Shown: positions 31,505 to 43,066 of the stretch, piece by piece
How positions within the stretch are numbered: position 1 is the first letter of the stretch
How the letters are laid out: every line of letters starts with the position of its first letter
From: Hanleya hanleyi
Taxonomy: Eukaryota > Mollusca > Polyplacophora > Lepidopleurida > Hanleyidae
Length of the DNA: 64,000 nucleotides
Assembly: GCA_036873755.1 (NCBI GenBank)
Contig: JAVTVY010025160.1
Location: 48,677-112,676 of the forward strand
Direction of reading: 5' to 3'
The notes under the pieces: generated by a model
The model's database searches: none
What the model was told of the DNA's origin: nothing
Seen by the model: only the letters and a program-made list of their open reading frames with translations
Position numbers and translations under genes: made by a program

Positions 31505-34500
31505 TATAGTGGCCGGCCAAGGACCTCAGAAACGCTTTTAAAAACTTTCGATGGCATTTTTTGTTACAAATGGGTACCCATGTTAAATTAGTTCTTTGAG
31601 TGGTAGGGATCAAGGTAGGAGGGGATACTACCCTGATTTTGGTCAATTAAGGTCATTTTGGGGTCACTCTTGGGATCAAATAAGGTCAAAAATGGGTAAA
31701 AATCGGTTATAAATTAACATTCACCGTATTGTTTGTTACCAAGGAGTATCCTAGCTGAATTAGTTGTAAGTAGTGTAGAGTGTAAGGCAGTCATAGATAT
31801 CACGTTTAATATAAGAATTAAGGTCATTTTAGGGTCACTTTTGGGTCAAATGAGGTCTAAATGGTTTTGATAATCGGTTATAAATTAATATTCACAGTAC
31901 TAATTGTCACGAATGGGTATCCAATCTGTATTAGTAGTGTGTAATGTAAGGTTTAAATTAGTCATAGCTAACACGTTAATTATTCAAATTAAGACCATTC
32001 TAGGGTAACATTTTGGTAAATGACGTCAAAAATGGGTACAAATCGGTTATAAATTAATATCCGCAATACTCGTTGTTACGAATGGGTAGGCAGGCGGAAT
32101 TAGTTGTATGTAGCATAGCGTTTAAGGTAGGCATAATAACCATTATGTAACCATTATATTGTCTGTCGATGATTATTATTCCGGCTGATGATTGTACGAA
32201 TAGAGCCAAACTAGGCTCATATATAGTCAGATCGATCTGTTTTGTGAAGGGGCTTGGCAATGAGAATGCTACTTTCAGCTCCAATAATCACAATACCTTG
32301 AATTATAAGAGCAAAATGAGAATATGAGTCTCACATGGTCACCATTTTGAATTTAATAATTGTATTCTCAGCTGAAGGTTATGCCAACAGAATAAAAATG
32401 GGCATAATTCTATGGCGTTATTCTGCTCAATTTAAACAAGTTTGTACCTAGAATAAAAATATTCTCACAGTAACATGAAAAAAGAAGAATTTCCGGATGA
32501 CTCCTTATGGTCGCCATTTTGAATTTAACTATCATTTTTAATCTGACGACTAAGCAGATTGACTCAAAATAGGCAAAAGGTATCTGGCTATGATGTGAGA
32601 CCCTTCAGTTTTGATAAATTTGCACAGTCAACTAAGAATAATGCCTTGAATTACCCGAGCAACATGGAAAAGCAGGAGATTCAGATAACACAACACAGCT
32701 GTCATATTGAATTTGAACATCGTATTTTGATTTTGGGGATAGATACGCAAATAGATTCAAAATGGGCGTAAGTTATTAAGCTATGCTAAGGGATCCCTCT
32801 GTTTTTATAAATTTGCACAATGAGCGAAGAATAGTGCCTTGAATTAAACAAGCAACATGAAAAAATATGATTTTCAGATGACCCATATGGGCACCATTTT
32901 GAATTCAATCATCAAATCTTGATCTTAGGGATACGTAAGTGGATTCAAAAAGAGCATAGGTTATTGGGCTATGCTTGGGGATCTCACAGTTTTTATAAAT
33001 TTGCATAATGACCTAAGAATAATGCCTTGCACTATACGAGCAACGGTCAAAAGTGTGATATGGCCGCCATTTTGAATTCGACCAACAAATCTTGGCCTTA
33101 GAGATATGTAAATAGATTCAAAATGGGCACAGGATATCAGGCTATGCATAGAGATCCCTCAGTTTTGATAAATTTGCTCAGTGAGGTAAGAATAATGCCT
33201 TGAACTACATGAGCAATAGGAAAAATTGTGATTTTCAGATGACCCCATATGGGCGCCAATTTGAATTTGACCATCAAATCTTGATCTGTGGGATATTTAT
33301 ATAGATTCAAATTGGGCATAGGATGTTGGGCTATGCTTAGAGATCCCTCGGTTTTGCATAAATTTGCATATTGAGCTAAGAATAATGCCTTGAACTACAC
33401 TAGCAACAACCAGAAGTGTGATTTTCATTTGACCCCATATGGCCGCTATTTTGAATTTGACCATTGAATATTGATATTTGGCGTATGAAAATAGATTCTA
33501 AATGGGCATAGGATGTTAGGCTATGCAAAGAGATCCCTCGGTTTTGATAAATTTGCTCAGTGAGGTAAGAATAATACCTTGCACTACACGAGCAACAGGA
33601 AAAAAGTGTGATTTTCAGATGACCCCATATGGCCGCCATTTTGAATTTTACCATCAAATCTTGAACTTTGGCATATGTAAATAGATTCAGAATGGAAATA
33701 GTATGTTGGGCTATGCTTAGAGATCCCTCGGTTTTGACAAATTTCCATAATGAGCTAACTTGAACTATACGGGCAATGGCCAAAAGTGTGATTTTCTGAT
33801 GACACCATATGGCCGCCATTTTGAATTTGACCATCAAATCTTGAATTTTGGCATATGTAAATAGATGCAAAATGGGAATAAAATGTTAAGTAAATGGGAA
33901 TAAAATGCATAGAGATCCCCCAGTGTTTGATAAATTTGCGCAGTAAGGTAAGAATAATGCCTTGAACTACACGAGCAACATGAAAAATGTGATTTTCAGA
34001 TCACCCACCTGTCTGACATTTTGATTTAAAACATATTTTAAGCTGAGAATTAAGCAAACAGATTCAAAATAGGCAAAAGATGCTGGGCTTTGATAGGAGA
34101 TTCATTTGTATTAACTAATTTGCACAATGGGCTAAGAATAATGCCTATTATATGAATAACCTGAAAAAGGGTGATTTATGGATGAACCCACATGAGCGCC
34201 ATTTTGAATTAACGCATGATGGTTAATCACTAGAATTACAAAATAGGCTCAAAATGACCTGATAATGACCTAAAATTGCAAAAGTTGTCTTAGTATCCAC
34301 CCTACCTTGAATCATACTGCAAACAAAAGTAAATAACAAAAGCACATAATATATGAAATAAAACAGAATTTTCCCTCATTTTTGACCTTATGTGACCCGT
34401 AAAGTGACCCTAAAATGACCTCAATTTCAATAATTAACCAGCTAGCCATACCTGTCTGAGTCATACAGTACATAAAACCAATTTAGCGTGGATAGCCATT

Positions 34501-34722
34501 GGTAACAAACATCACAATGGAAATTAAGTTAGGAATGACTTTTACCAAATTTGGCATTAATTAACCCCAGAAGTGACCCCGAAATGACCTTTAATGTCCA
34601 AAATCCAGGTGGTAACCCCTTCCACCTTGGACCTTAGCACACAAAGAACTACTTTAGCATGGGTATCTATTTGTAACAAAAATGCCATCAAAAGTTACAT
34701 TTCGTGCCCTTGGCCGGCCTAC
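31505..34722. mobile_element. 3.2-kb fold-back element ended by AGTGGCCGGCC / GGCCGGCCTACT
   Basis: The left end ('agtggccggccaagg', then 'gatggcattttttgttacaaa') returns inverted at the right end ('tttgtaacaaaaatgccatc', then 'ccttggccggcctact'). The outer 500-600 bp on each side carry 'aggtcattttagggtcac' repeats facing each other, and the core is an array of about 190-bp units. Target duplication is unclear (flanks gttat / attat). No coding capacity. Confidence 0.7.
32290..34260. repeat. About 190-bp diverged tandem array
   Basis: 'gaccccatatgg' starts lie at 33241, 33431, 33621 and 33801 (190, 190, 180 bp), with earlier and later diverged units marked by 'ccattttgaattt' and 'aagaataatgcc'. 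Frames on the - strand (for example 33400-33870) only reflect the array. Confidence 0.85.
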
Positions 34723-36308
34723 TATTATCGAAATTGACAATGTGACTATTTATGAAGCAATTATTAGATAAAATGTGCAAAAGATTTCTCCATGATAAAT
34801 ATTTTATTTATTACAAAATAGCTTACGCTGGTGTTGATGGTTATTATGTACCGGAGTAGGCATTTACGATTGAGCGAAAGTCAGGAAGCCATGATACACC
34901 GAACTCGATATACTGGTCAAGTCCGTCAAGGTTTTTTCACCTTGACATTATCACTGAAATGCTTTGTTGACGTGAGCACATAAAACACCCCACTGGAATT
35001 CATTAACTATTTTATAAAGTTGTGCTTTTAAGGGCAAATCATTTACACCGGGTCATGAACGATATTTTCAATTTTTTGCAGAATGTTACAACTTAATACA
35101 GATATGGCATACTTTACATAGGACGTCACCTGTTCTCGTATACGCCACTGTGGTGGCGATTAGTGTTGAAAAAGTTTTTGGGATAATTTACAAATTTGTA
35201 CAGAATCACTCACTATGTATTTCAGTGTAAGTAAACTGTGTAGGCGTGGGAACCAGGCTAAGAATCTTCTAGAAATAGACTCTCGTAAAACAGAAAAATT
35301 CTTCCTTTCCCTGTTTTCCTGGTTAGTGATACACAAAACATCCGCGCACGCCTTGTCTGGCCGCTGAACAATGCGGAAGATATTCGGGGGAAGGGTTTGG
35401 TTAGGTGGAATTATGCGGAAACGTACAAGTCATTCCTTCGATACAATATGCGATTAAAAACTTTCTGAAATGAGTACTACTTACAAAAGTAAATAAATGA
35501 ATCGACTTATTGCGATAAATTTTGAGATTTGATAATATTCTCTCACTAAGCCAACGTCGTCCGCAAAGACAACTCTTATAATATGCAAACGTTAAAATTA
35601 AATTAACTGTAGATATTCAAATTGACTTGAATTGACATAATTATACTGGTTAAATACTAATAATCATCTATAGTCTTGTACATGTATCCTAATTATTCAG
35701 ATTAACTGTATTCTCTCACTGTTATCGGTCGTCTGTCATATATAATATTTATTTTACTTTCTTTTGCAAACTTCGCTGAAATAACTATTTGGGTACCGGT
35801 AATAATTCGTTTCACATGAATTTCACCGTGACGGAATCACCGTTGGGAAGACTTTTTTTTTTATTCAAAGCCATGTACTCGGAAGTTCCGTGGCCATACC
35901 CATGTAGTTTTATGTTTAGTTTGCTATTCTATATGACATCTGTTTACGGATCCATGAAAAATCTACAGATGATCCAGCATTTTCAGTAAATCATGCCTCG
36001 AAATGATCGTGACGGAATCACCTGAAACGGACATGACTCTTGACTAGTCTTGATTGTCTATTTTTTTGCTGCTCTGTTTCAATCTGATTATTCTTATATG
36101 ACATCTCTTACTAACATACAGTACCCAAGGATGATAATACATATTTTTTCCTTGTCCGAATCACGAGTGCGCTTTTTAAATCATCTCAGTAAAAGAGCTT
36201 TATATTAATTACACATTTTCTCCCAAAAAGTATTCCTAGGGTGAATTTATCACTTCTACTTATAAAATTAAAACTCTGAACTATTTATTTTTACCAATGT
36301 ATACAGTT
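34723..36308. other. Intergenic left of the complete element
   Basis: No gene or RNA recognised up to the target-site duplication. Confidence 0.45.
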
Positions 36309-36314
36309 CCCGTC
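36309..36314. repeat. Target-site duplication, left copy (CCCGTC)
   Basis: CCCGTC stands directly before the element and again directly after it (43067-43072). Six bases is the length made by Polinton integrases. Confidence 0.85.
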
Positions 36315-38428
36315 AGTAGTAGGAAAAGAGTAAATTGCCTCCCATTTGTGGCGCGCTCACTTCCGGTTGAGTGGCACGCTGCCCTCAGCCAATCAGAAGC
36401 GAGTATTTTGACCCGGTGCATTATGGGACATATCCAAGATGGCGGCGTCTGCCTTCTGGTTCAAGATGGCGGCACGTCCGGTGTCGAAAACTGGCCATTT
36501 TGTCGGGATGTGGTCATCTAGTGTCGAAAACTGGACCCGGTATGGTCCCGCTAGACGTTTTGGGGTCTAGGTGGGCCACTAGTGGCCCGATGGAGTCGTA
36601 TGAGGTATCAATGTGAAGCATTCGTGAAGGAGCATCCGAGGGGATGAGTGTGACGTGGAACTTACGTCATTCTGCGCATGCGCAGTAGACAAAGGGTATG
36701 GAAATATACATTTTGGGATCTAGGGGAGCCCCTAATGGGCCGATAGAGTTGTATGAGATATCAATGTGAAGCCTATGTGAGGGGGTTGGGGCTGGGTCTG
36801 GGGTTGGAATATCGTCATTCTGCGCATGCGCGGTAGACCAAGGGTATGCAAATAGCCGTTTTGGGGTCTAGGGCAGCCACTAATGGACCGATGGGGTCGA
36901 GTGAGGTATCCATGTGAAGCCTATGTGAGGGGCATCCCACTGGGTGGATGTGGGGTCGGAATATCGTCATTCTGCGCATGCGCAATAGACAAAGGGTATG
37001 GAATAGACGTTTTGGGATCTAGGTGAGCCACTAATGAGCCGATGGAGTTGAGTGAGGTATCACTGTGAAGCCTAGGTTAGGGGGCATCCGACTGGGCTAG
37101 TGTCTCGGCCGTTGTCCACATTCTGCGCATGCGCAGACAGGGAATTCTGGGAAAAGGGTGTGGACATAGCCGTGTTAGGGTTTAGGTGAGCCCCTAATGA
37201 TCCTATGGTGTCGTATGAGGTCTTATTTTGAAGCTCTCGTGAGGGAGCATCCATGTAAAGCAGTCGTGAGAAAGTCTTCAACGGGCTGGGTGTGACGTGG
37301 AACTGACGTCATTCTGCGCATGCGCAGTAGAGAAAGTGTATGGAAATAGACGTGTTGGGGTCTAGGCGAGCCACTAATGGGCCGATGGAGTCGAGTGCGG
37401 TATCCATGTGAAGCCTATGTGAGGAAGCAACCGCCTGGAGTAGTGTCTCGGCCGTTATCCACATTCCGCGCATGCGCAGACAGGGAACTGTGGGAAACGG
37501 GTGTGGAAATAGACGTTTTTGCGGTCTAGGTGGGCCACGTAGGGTCCGATGGAGTCGAGTGAGGTATCAAAGTGAAGCATTCGTGAAGGGGCATCCAGTC
37601 ATGGGTGGGTGCATGTACAATTAGGGGTATGACGTCACTTCCGGTTTGGGTGAATGGGGCGTGACCTGGGAACATGATAGGACATGTACCGACCTGTCTG
37701 TCGGGGTTTTCCCACCAGAATTTCGCTGACGTCTGCGCCTGCATCCGGGTATGCAGGAGGGTCTGTGTGTGAATGGGGTGTGACCTGGGAACATGATAGG
37801 AATGCCTGTCTGTGGGGTTTTTTCCCGGCCCCAGCCCGGCCCGCCCCGGCCGCAGCGCGCGCGCGCGCCATCACCGGCAGTGCGCGGGTGAATGTCGGGT
37901 CAAAAGGTCAAAGGTCACATTTAGGTCAAAAGGTCCAAGGTCGCCCTTTCGGCAAGGTTCGGAGACAATGTTGCGGCATCGATATACAGAGCTTGAACCC
38001 CAAAAGGGGGTTGTAAATTAACCTGGGAAGGATGGGCAGTTCCATTTGGATCAATCAGCGGTCGAGAAAAAGAGCCAATGAGCGATCGATAAAAGAACCA
38101 ATGGACGGGTACTAGAATTTAGCTCACGTCTGCACCTACATCCGGGTACTGGGATGCTTTCGCCTACGTCCGCGCCTACATCCGGGTTCTTGTACACCCG
38201 GGTAATATTTTCTGGACATGGATGGGTTACCTTTGGCTCCATTGTAGGCCACTGATTGGCTAATACGGTGTTCAAAGCCAGTTTCATGCATTATGCTCAT
38301 ATAGAAAACACACGAGACAGGGTGTTTTGGTGAGATCTCATTTTGTTTTTTATTCGCGTGTGAGTGAGTGAGTGAGTGAGTGAGTGAGTGAGTGAGGCGT
38401 GCAAAACGCCCGTGAGGCGTCCCCAACG
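36315..38428. repeat. Left terminal inverted repeat with six phased palindromes
   Basis: It pairs with 40811-43066. GCGCATGCGC lies at 36674, 36822, 36974, 37125, 37316 and 37468 (spacings 148, 152, 151, 191, 152). The inner part has the 'aaggtcaaaggtcac' stretch, a CG run near 37855, and a GTGA microsatellite at about 38360-38396. Confidence 0.9.
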
Positions 38429-38580
38429 CCAAGCTTAACGCTTCAACGCCCTGGTGAAATAGCTCAGAAGTTCTGATTTTCTAGATATTCCATGGGATTC
38501 TTCGAAATGCAGTGATGCCCGTCAACGCTTGTAGTTATGCCTTAACGCTCTAACATAACGCCTTGACGCCATGATATAGA
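38429..38580 (-). repeat. GGCGTT module at the 3' side of the gene block
   Basis: On the - strand this corresponds to 4190-4340: 'aacgccctggtgaa', 'ttttctaga', then AACGCC-type words. Confidence 0.6.
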
Positions 38581-38651
38581 CCGGAGAGAGAACAACAACA
38601 ACAAGGATGACACATGAGAGAACAACAACAACAAGAAGTTTTTTCATATAG

Positions 38652-38657
38652 TTTATT
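38652..38657 (-). terminator. Polyadenylation signal (- strand)
   Basis: AATAAA on the - strand, followed by the same A-run and TTG microsatellite text as at 4109-4178. Confidence 0.55.
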
Positions 38658-38689
38658 TTCTCCAATGTTGGGGGAGCCGCGTTGGGTAT

Positions 38690-38827
38690 GTTTACAACTC
38701 AAGAAAACTCTTGTCCAATCAGAGGCCGCCATTTGCATCTGTTATATTCCTTCTTGTCCGTTAGATGTATTTTCGGTTGCTCTTGTCTGTCGCCATTTCA
38801 GAAAGTTCCATCTTTGCTCGGTGTGAC
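38690..38827 (-). repeat. Single copy of the DR block behind the finger gene
   Basis: Only one copy of the 150-bp block exists here, and gene 4 is absent. Its gene-proximal end ('tcacaccgagcaaagatgg') matches DR2 of elements A and B rather than DR1. Confidence 0.75.
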
Positions 38828-39403
38828 CTAAGCGTCGTCGTCGGGCAGGCCTGGATATTCTTCGGGCAGCATGTCCTGAAACAGTTGTTTGCGCATTCTG
38901 ATCGCATTTTCCAGGGCCTCGGTGGGTGGTAGCCCCATAGCCTCTTCCAAGTGACGCTTGGTCTTCATGATGGACCTGTGCGTTGGGTCGCCTTTCATTT
39001 CAAGCGGTAGTAAGGTATACTGTTCATAGATCGCCATGGCTGTTTTCCTGATGCGAGGGCGCATTTGGGGGTATGCCTGTTGTAAATTATCCTCTCCGGC
39101 GTCCTCGATCGCTGCAGCGTAAGTATTGATAGCTGCTGTCACAATACGATCCCAGAAGGTAGGTTCTGCCTCACTTTCCACGGATGTAGGCTGACTATCT
39201 GAGGTCAAGCTCTCCGTATCACTAGATGGACTCTCAGCAATCTCTGTTTCGGTATCAGTCGATACACTCTCAGCAGTCTCTGTATCAGCATTCGCCTCAA
39301 CGGACTCCTCGGAGTCTTCAATCCCATGTATATTTTTCTGATGTCGCATCATATCGTAATGTCTGGTGAACGTGCGTTCGCACTCAGAGCAAGTATAAGC
39401 CAT
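38828..39403 (-). CDS. Element protein 3: C2H2 finger, acidic linker, helical domain, 191 aa
   Basis: Start at the ATG at 39403, 48 bp after a - strand TATAAAA (39451-39457); a TTG further upstream is before the TATA and cannot be the start. The plan is as in 2761-3312: finger C5, C8, H21, H26; an acidic Ser/Thr-rich linker slightly longer here; then the helical domain with FWDRI, RIRK, HRSIMKT and KQLF. It differs from elements A and B by scattered substitutions and small in-frame indels in the linker while staying open. That argues for past selection on the protein. Likely nucleic-acid binding; role unproven. Confidence 0.78.
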   Translation of the reverse strand: MAYTCSECERTFTRHYDMMRHQKNIHGIEDSEESVEANADTETAESVSTDTETEIAESPSSDTESLTSDSQPTSVESEAEPTFWDRIVTAAINTYAAAIEDAGEDNLQQAYPQMRPRIRKTAMAIYEQYTLLPLEMKGDPTHRSIMKTKRHLEEAMGLPPTEALENAIRMRKQLFQDMLPEEYPGLPDDDA

Positions 39404-39450
39404 GTTGACGGTTGAACGTCGACTGTGCGTGTTTTTGGAAATACGCTTGC

Positions 39451-39457
39451 TTTTATA
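39451..39457 (-). promoter_or_regulatory. TATA box of the finger-acidic gene (- strand)
   Basis: TATAAAA on the - strand, in 'gtctataaaagcaag', directly after the GGCGTT module. Confidence 0.65.
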
Positions 39458-39459
39458 GA

Positions 39460-39631
39460 CAGTAACGTCCATCAACGCTTAGCTTAACGCTTCAACGCCC
39501 TGGTGAATTAGCTCAGAAGCTCTGATTTCCATGGAAATGACTCCAATTCACCGAAATACAGTGACGCCCGTCAACGCCAGTCGTTACGCCTTAACGCCCG
39601 TCTCAACGCCTTAACACACTTTCTTAACGCG
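39460..39631 (-). promoter_or_regulatory. GGCGTT-repeat module between the two genes
   Basis: On the - strand GGCGTT/GCGTTAA words recur about every 10-20 bp with 'agctaattcaccaggg' embedded. It equals 2526-2706. In elements A and B gene 2 lies between the ATPase and this module; here the ATPase stop abuts it. Confidence 0.6.
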
Positions 39632-40738
39632 TTAACGTCGTTTAATGATGCGTTCGAACAAATGTTTCTTTAGTGCTATTGCTCTGACATACGCCGCTTT
39701 CCAGTTCATGCCCGAGGTTTTCAACATCGACGCTGTTCTTTCAATTTCCATATGGACTGGGTCCTTATCCAACAATTTCATATGGGTCACGAGGTCGACA
39801 TACCGCTGACGTAAAGCCCGTCGTAGTCTGGGTGCCAATCTGTTATGGGCTAAAATTGCGGCTTCCTCTTTCGAATACCCTTTGCGTTGAAACTTGTTTC
39901 CTGTGGCCTCCAACATCTCGCCCAGCTCGGCGTCCATACTTTCTTTGAACAAATCCTTCCATAACCTCGAGTTGACATTATGTTCTTCAACCTCGTGTTG
40001 GTCCTTCACGGTTGGGTGATATTCCGGGACTGATGGTATGAAGGGGCCCCGCTGTATGGGGGTGGGTTGCTGCTGCTGCCCTACCAGATGTGGACTCGGT
40101 GGATGGTGTCGGGATATATGACGTTGCGGTGATGCCTCGCCGGGTAACAGGTGGGTCGTCATCCGACGATCTTCCGAGGTATGGGCTTTTAAATCTACGA
40201 ACAGGTAGCCGTACGGACGGCTTGTCGCTCCTTGAAACGCCTGCATGAAATGGTCGATGTTCTGAGGATAAATTCCACTAGCAAACACACGGATTTGTGC
40301 TCTGTCAATGGGATTGGAGAACAACACAAAGTATTGGCAGTTCAAGGCAATATCTCTGGACGCCTTCCCTTGAGGAAAGAGATTCTGAGTCAAATAGATG
40401 ACGGACATATTGCGATGATGGGACCCTTTGGTGAACAGGTCGGCGATTTTCGAATTGTCCTTGGCCGCACTCATCAGATCATCGAGCACTACCACGTTGG
40501 TCTGCTCGGAATCGAAGTAATAGGGTTCGTCTATGTCGTGAGGAATTCCTGGGACAAAGCTCACATTCTGTAATCGCGTAGTTTCGTAGGCGGGCTGCCA
40601 CTGGCTATAACACCAAACAACACGTGTCGGAGCTGGGGTTGCCACGCCTTCCTCTAGAAACTTCATCACCCAGGACGTCTTTCCACACCCTGTAGGGCCG
40701 CTCACCGTCTTTTGACAGAACGGACATGTACTCGACAT
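39632..40738 (-). CDS. A32/FtsK-type packaging ATPase with C-terminal helical domain, 368 aa
   Basis: Uninterrupted ATPase of the HerA/FtsK, A32-like class that Polintons and related viruses use to move DNA into capsids. Walker A GPTGCGKT is at 14-21, Walker B VVVLDDL at 82-88 (acidic pair D86, D87), and LTQN at 116-119 with the conserved Gln after beta-strand 4. About 205-245 is a Pro/Gln-rich linker. About 255-368 is a helical domain with RLRR, a DPVHMEI stretch and KKHLF, which resembles the C-terminal domain of the finger-acidic protein of this element. The N-terminus is odd: only CPFC of a finger remains, and the rest of the finger found in elements A and B has been replaced. The ATG at 40738 follows a TATA-like box by about 55 bp. 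Length and motifs suggest a working ATPase core; activity is not shown. Confidence 0.82.
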   Translation of the reverse strand: MSSTCPFCQKTVSGPTGCGKTSWVMKFLEEGVATPAPTRVVWCYSQWQPAYETTRLQNVSFVPGIPHDIDEPYYFDSEQTNVVVLDDLMSAAKDNSKIADLFTKGSHHRNMSVIYLTQNLFPQGKASRDIALNCQYFVLFSNPIDRAQIRVFASGIYPQNIDHFMQAFQGATSRPYGYLFVDLKAHTSEDRRMTTHLLPGEASPQRHISRHHPPSPHLVGQQQQPTPIQRGPFIPSVPEYHPTVKDQHEVEEHNVNSRLWKDLFKESMDAELGEMLEATGNKFQRKGYSKEEAAILAHNRLAPRLRRALRQRYVDLVTHMKLLDKDPVHMEIERTASMLKTSGMNWKAAYVRAIALKKHLFERIIKRR

Positions 40739-40790
40739 GGTACCCGGTCAAAGGATGGATACAGACTGAGGCTAATGGTGTACAAACGAC

Positions 40791-40798
40791 CTTATATG
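40791..40798 (-). promoter_or_regulatory. TATA-like box of the ATPase gene (- strand)
   Basis: CATATAAG on the - strand, just inside the right inverted repeat. This promoter differs from the CCAAT/TATA promoter used in elements A and B. Confidence 0.5.
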
Positions 40799-40810
40799 AC
40801 CACTCACTCA

Positions 40811-43066
40811 CGTTTGGGACGCCTCACGGGCGTTTTGCACGCCTCACTCACTCACTCACTCACTCACTCACTCACTCACACGCGAATAAAAAACAAAATG
40901 AGATCTCACCAAAAAACCCTGTCTTGTGTGTTTTCTATATGAGCATAATGCATGAAACTGGCTTTGAACACCGTATTAGCCAATCAGTGGCCTAGAATGG
41001 AGCCAAAGGTAACCCATCCATGTCCAGAAAACATTACCCGGGTGTACAAGAACCCGGATGTAGGCGCGGACGTAGGCGAAAGCATCCCAGTACCAGGATG
41101 TAGGCGCAGACGTGAGCAAAATTCTTGTACCCGTCCATTGGTTCTTTTATCGATCGCTCATTGGCTCTTTTTCTCGACCGCTGATTGATCCAAATGGAAC
41201 TGCCCATCCTTCCCAGGTTAATTACAATCCCCTTTTGGGGTTCAAGCTCTGTATATCGATGCCGCAACATTGTCTCCGAACCTTGCCGAAAGGGAGACCT
41301 TGGAGCTTTTGACCTGGATGTGACCTTTGACCTTTTGACCCGACATTCACCCGCGCACTGCCGGTGATGACGCGCGCGCGCGCTGCGGCCGGGGCGGGCC
41401 GGGCCGGGGCCGGGAAAAAACCCCACAGACAGGTCAGTACATGCATTCCTATCATGTTCCCAGGTCACACCCCATTCACACACAGACCTTCCTGCATACC
41501 CGGATGCAGGCGCAGACGTCCGCGAAATTCTGGTGGGAAAACCCCCACAGACAGGTCGGTACATGTCCTATCATGTTCCCAGGTCACACCCCATTCACCC
41601 AAACCGGAAGTGACGTCATATCCCTAATTTTACATGCACCCACCCATGACTGGATGCCCCTTCACGAATGCTTCACTTTGATACCTCACTCGACTCCATC
41701 GGACCCTTCGTGGCCCACCTAGACCGCAAAAACGTCTATTTCCACACCCGTTTCCCAAAATTCCCTGTCTGCGCATGCGCAGAATGTGGATAACGGCCGA
41801 GACACTACTCCAGGCGGTTGCTTCCTCACATAGGCTTCACATGGATACCGCACTCGACTCCATCGGCCCATTAGTGGCTCGCCTAGACCCCAACACGTCT
41901 ATTTCCATACACTTTCTCTACTGCGCATGCGCAGAATGACGTCAGTTCCACGTCACACCCAGCCCGTTGGAAACTTCCTCACGACTGTTTTACATGGATA
42001 CCTCACTCGATCCCATCGGCCCACTAGTGGCCCACCTAAACCCCAACACGTCTATTTCTATACTACGGCCAGACTGCGCATGCGCAGACTATGGACAACG
42101 AACGACACACTAGCACAGGCGGATGCTCCCTCACGAGAGCTTCAAAATAAGACCTCATACGACACCATAGGATCATTAGGGGCTCACCTAAACCCTAACA
42201 CGGCTATGTCCACACCCTTTTCCCAGAATTCCCTGTCTGCGCATGCGCAGAATGTGGACAACGGCCGAGACAATAGTCCAATCGGATGCCCCCTAACCTA
42301 GGCTTCACAGTGATACCTCACTCAACTCCATCGGCTCATTAATGGCTCACCTAGATCCCAAAACGTCTATTTCCATACCCTTTGTCTATTGCGCATGCGC
42401 AGAATGACGATATTCCGACCCCACATCCACCCAGTGGGATGCCCCCTCACATAGGCTTCACATGGATACCTCACTCGACCCCATCGGTCCATTAGTGGCT
42501 GCCCTAGACCCCAAAACGGCTATTTGCATACCCTTGGTCTACCGCGCATGCGCAGAATGACGATATTTCAACCCCACACCCAGCCCACCGGATGCCCCCT
42601 CACATAGGCTTCACATTGATATCTCATACAACTCTATCGGCCCATTAGGGGCTCCCCTAGATCCCAAAATGTATATTTCCATACCCTTTGTCTACTGCGC
42701 ATGCGCAGAATGACGTCAGTTCCACGTCACACTCATCCCCTCGGATGCTCCTTCACGAATGCTTCACATTGATACCTCATACGACTCCATCGGGCCACTA
42801 GTGGCCCACCTAGACCCCAAAACGTCTAGCGGGACCCATACCGGGTCCAGTTTTCGACACTAGATGACCACATCCCGACAAAATGGCCAGCTTTCGACAC
42901 CGGACGTGCCGCCATCTTGAACCAGAAGGCAGACGCCGCCATCTTGGATATGTCCCATAATGCACCGGGTCAAAATACTCGCTTCTGATTGGTTGAGGTC
43001 AGCGCGCCACTCAACCGGAAGTGAGCGCGCCACAAATGGGAGGCAATTTACCCTTTTCCTACTACT
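40811..43066. repeat. Right terminal inverted repeat with seven phased palindromes
   Basis: GCGCATGCGC lies at 41771, 41923, 42076, 42239, 42391, 42544 and 42697 (spacings 152, 153, 163, 152, 153, 153). It is about 142 bp longer than the left arm because it holds one more unit (around 41960-42120). It otherwise mirrors 36315-38428, including the GTGA-type microsatellite. Confidence 0.9.

Larger units (their letters stand above)
36315..43066 (-). mobile_element. Complete miniature Polinton-like element (6752 bp)
   Basis: The termini AGTAGTAGGAAAAG...CTTTTCCTACTACT (one mismatch just inside the left arm) and the 6-bp duplication CCCGTC match the Polinton/Maverick rule (AG...CT ends, 6-bp duplication). 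The inverted repeats are 2114 and 2256 bp, together about 65 percent of the element. The core carries two - strand genes: an uninterrupted packaging-type ATPase and a finger-acidic-helical protein. Typical Polintons are 15-20 kb with integrase, polymerase B, protease and capsid genes, none of which is here. It is therefore non-autonomous yet keeps a packaging motor, or depends on helpers for movement and capsids. Confidence 0.85.

Noticed and set aside
36315..43066. Simple MITE or Foldback-type element instead of Polinton
   Set aside because: AG...CT ends, a 6-bp duplication and the A32-like ATPase together fit Polintons better, although long composite inverted repeats are Foldback-like.
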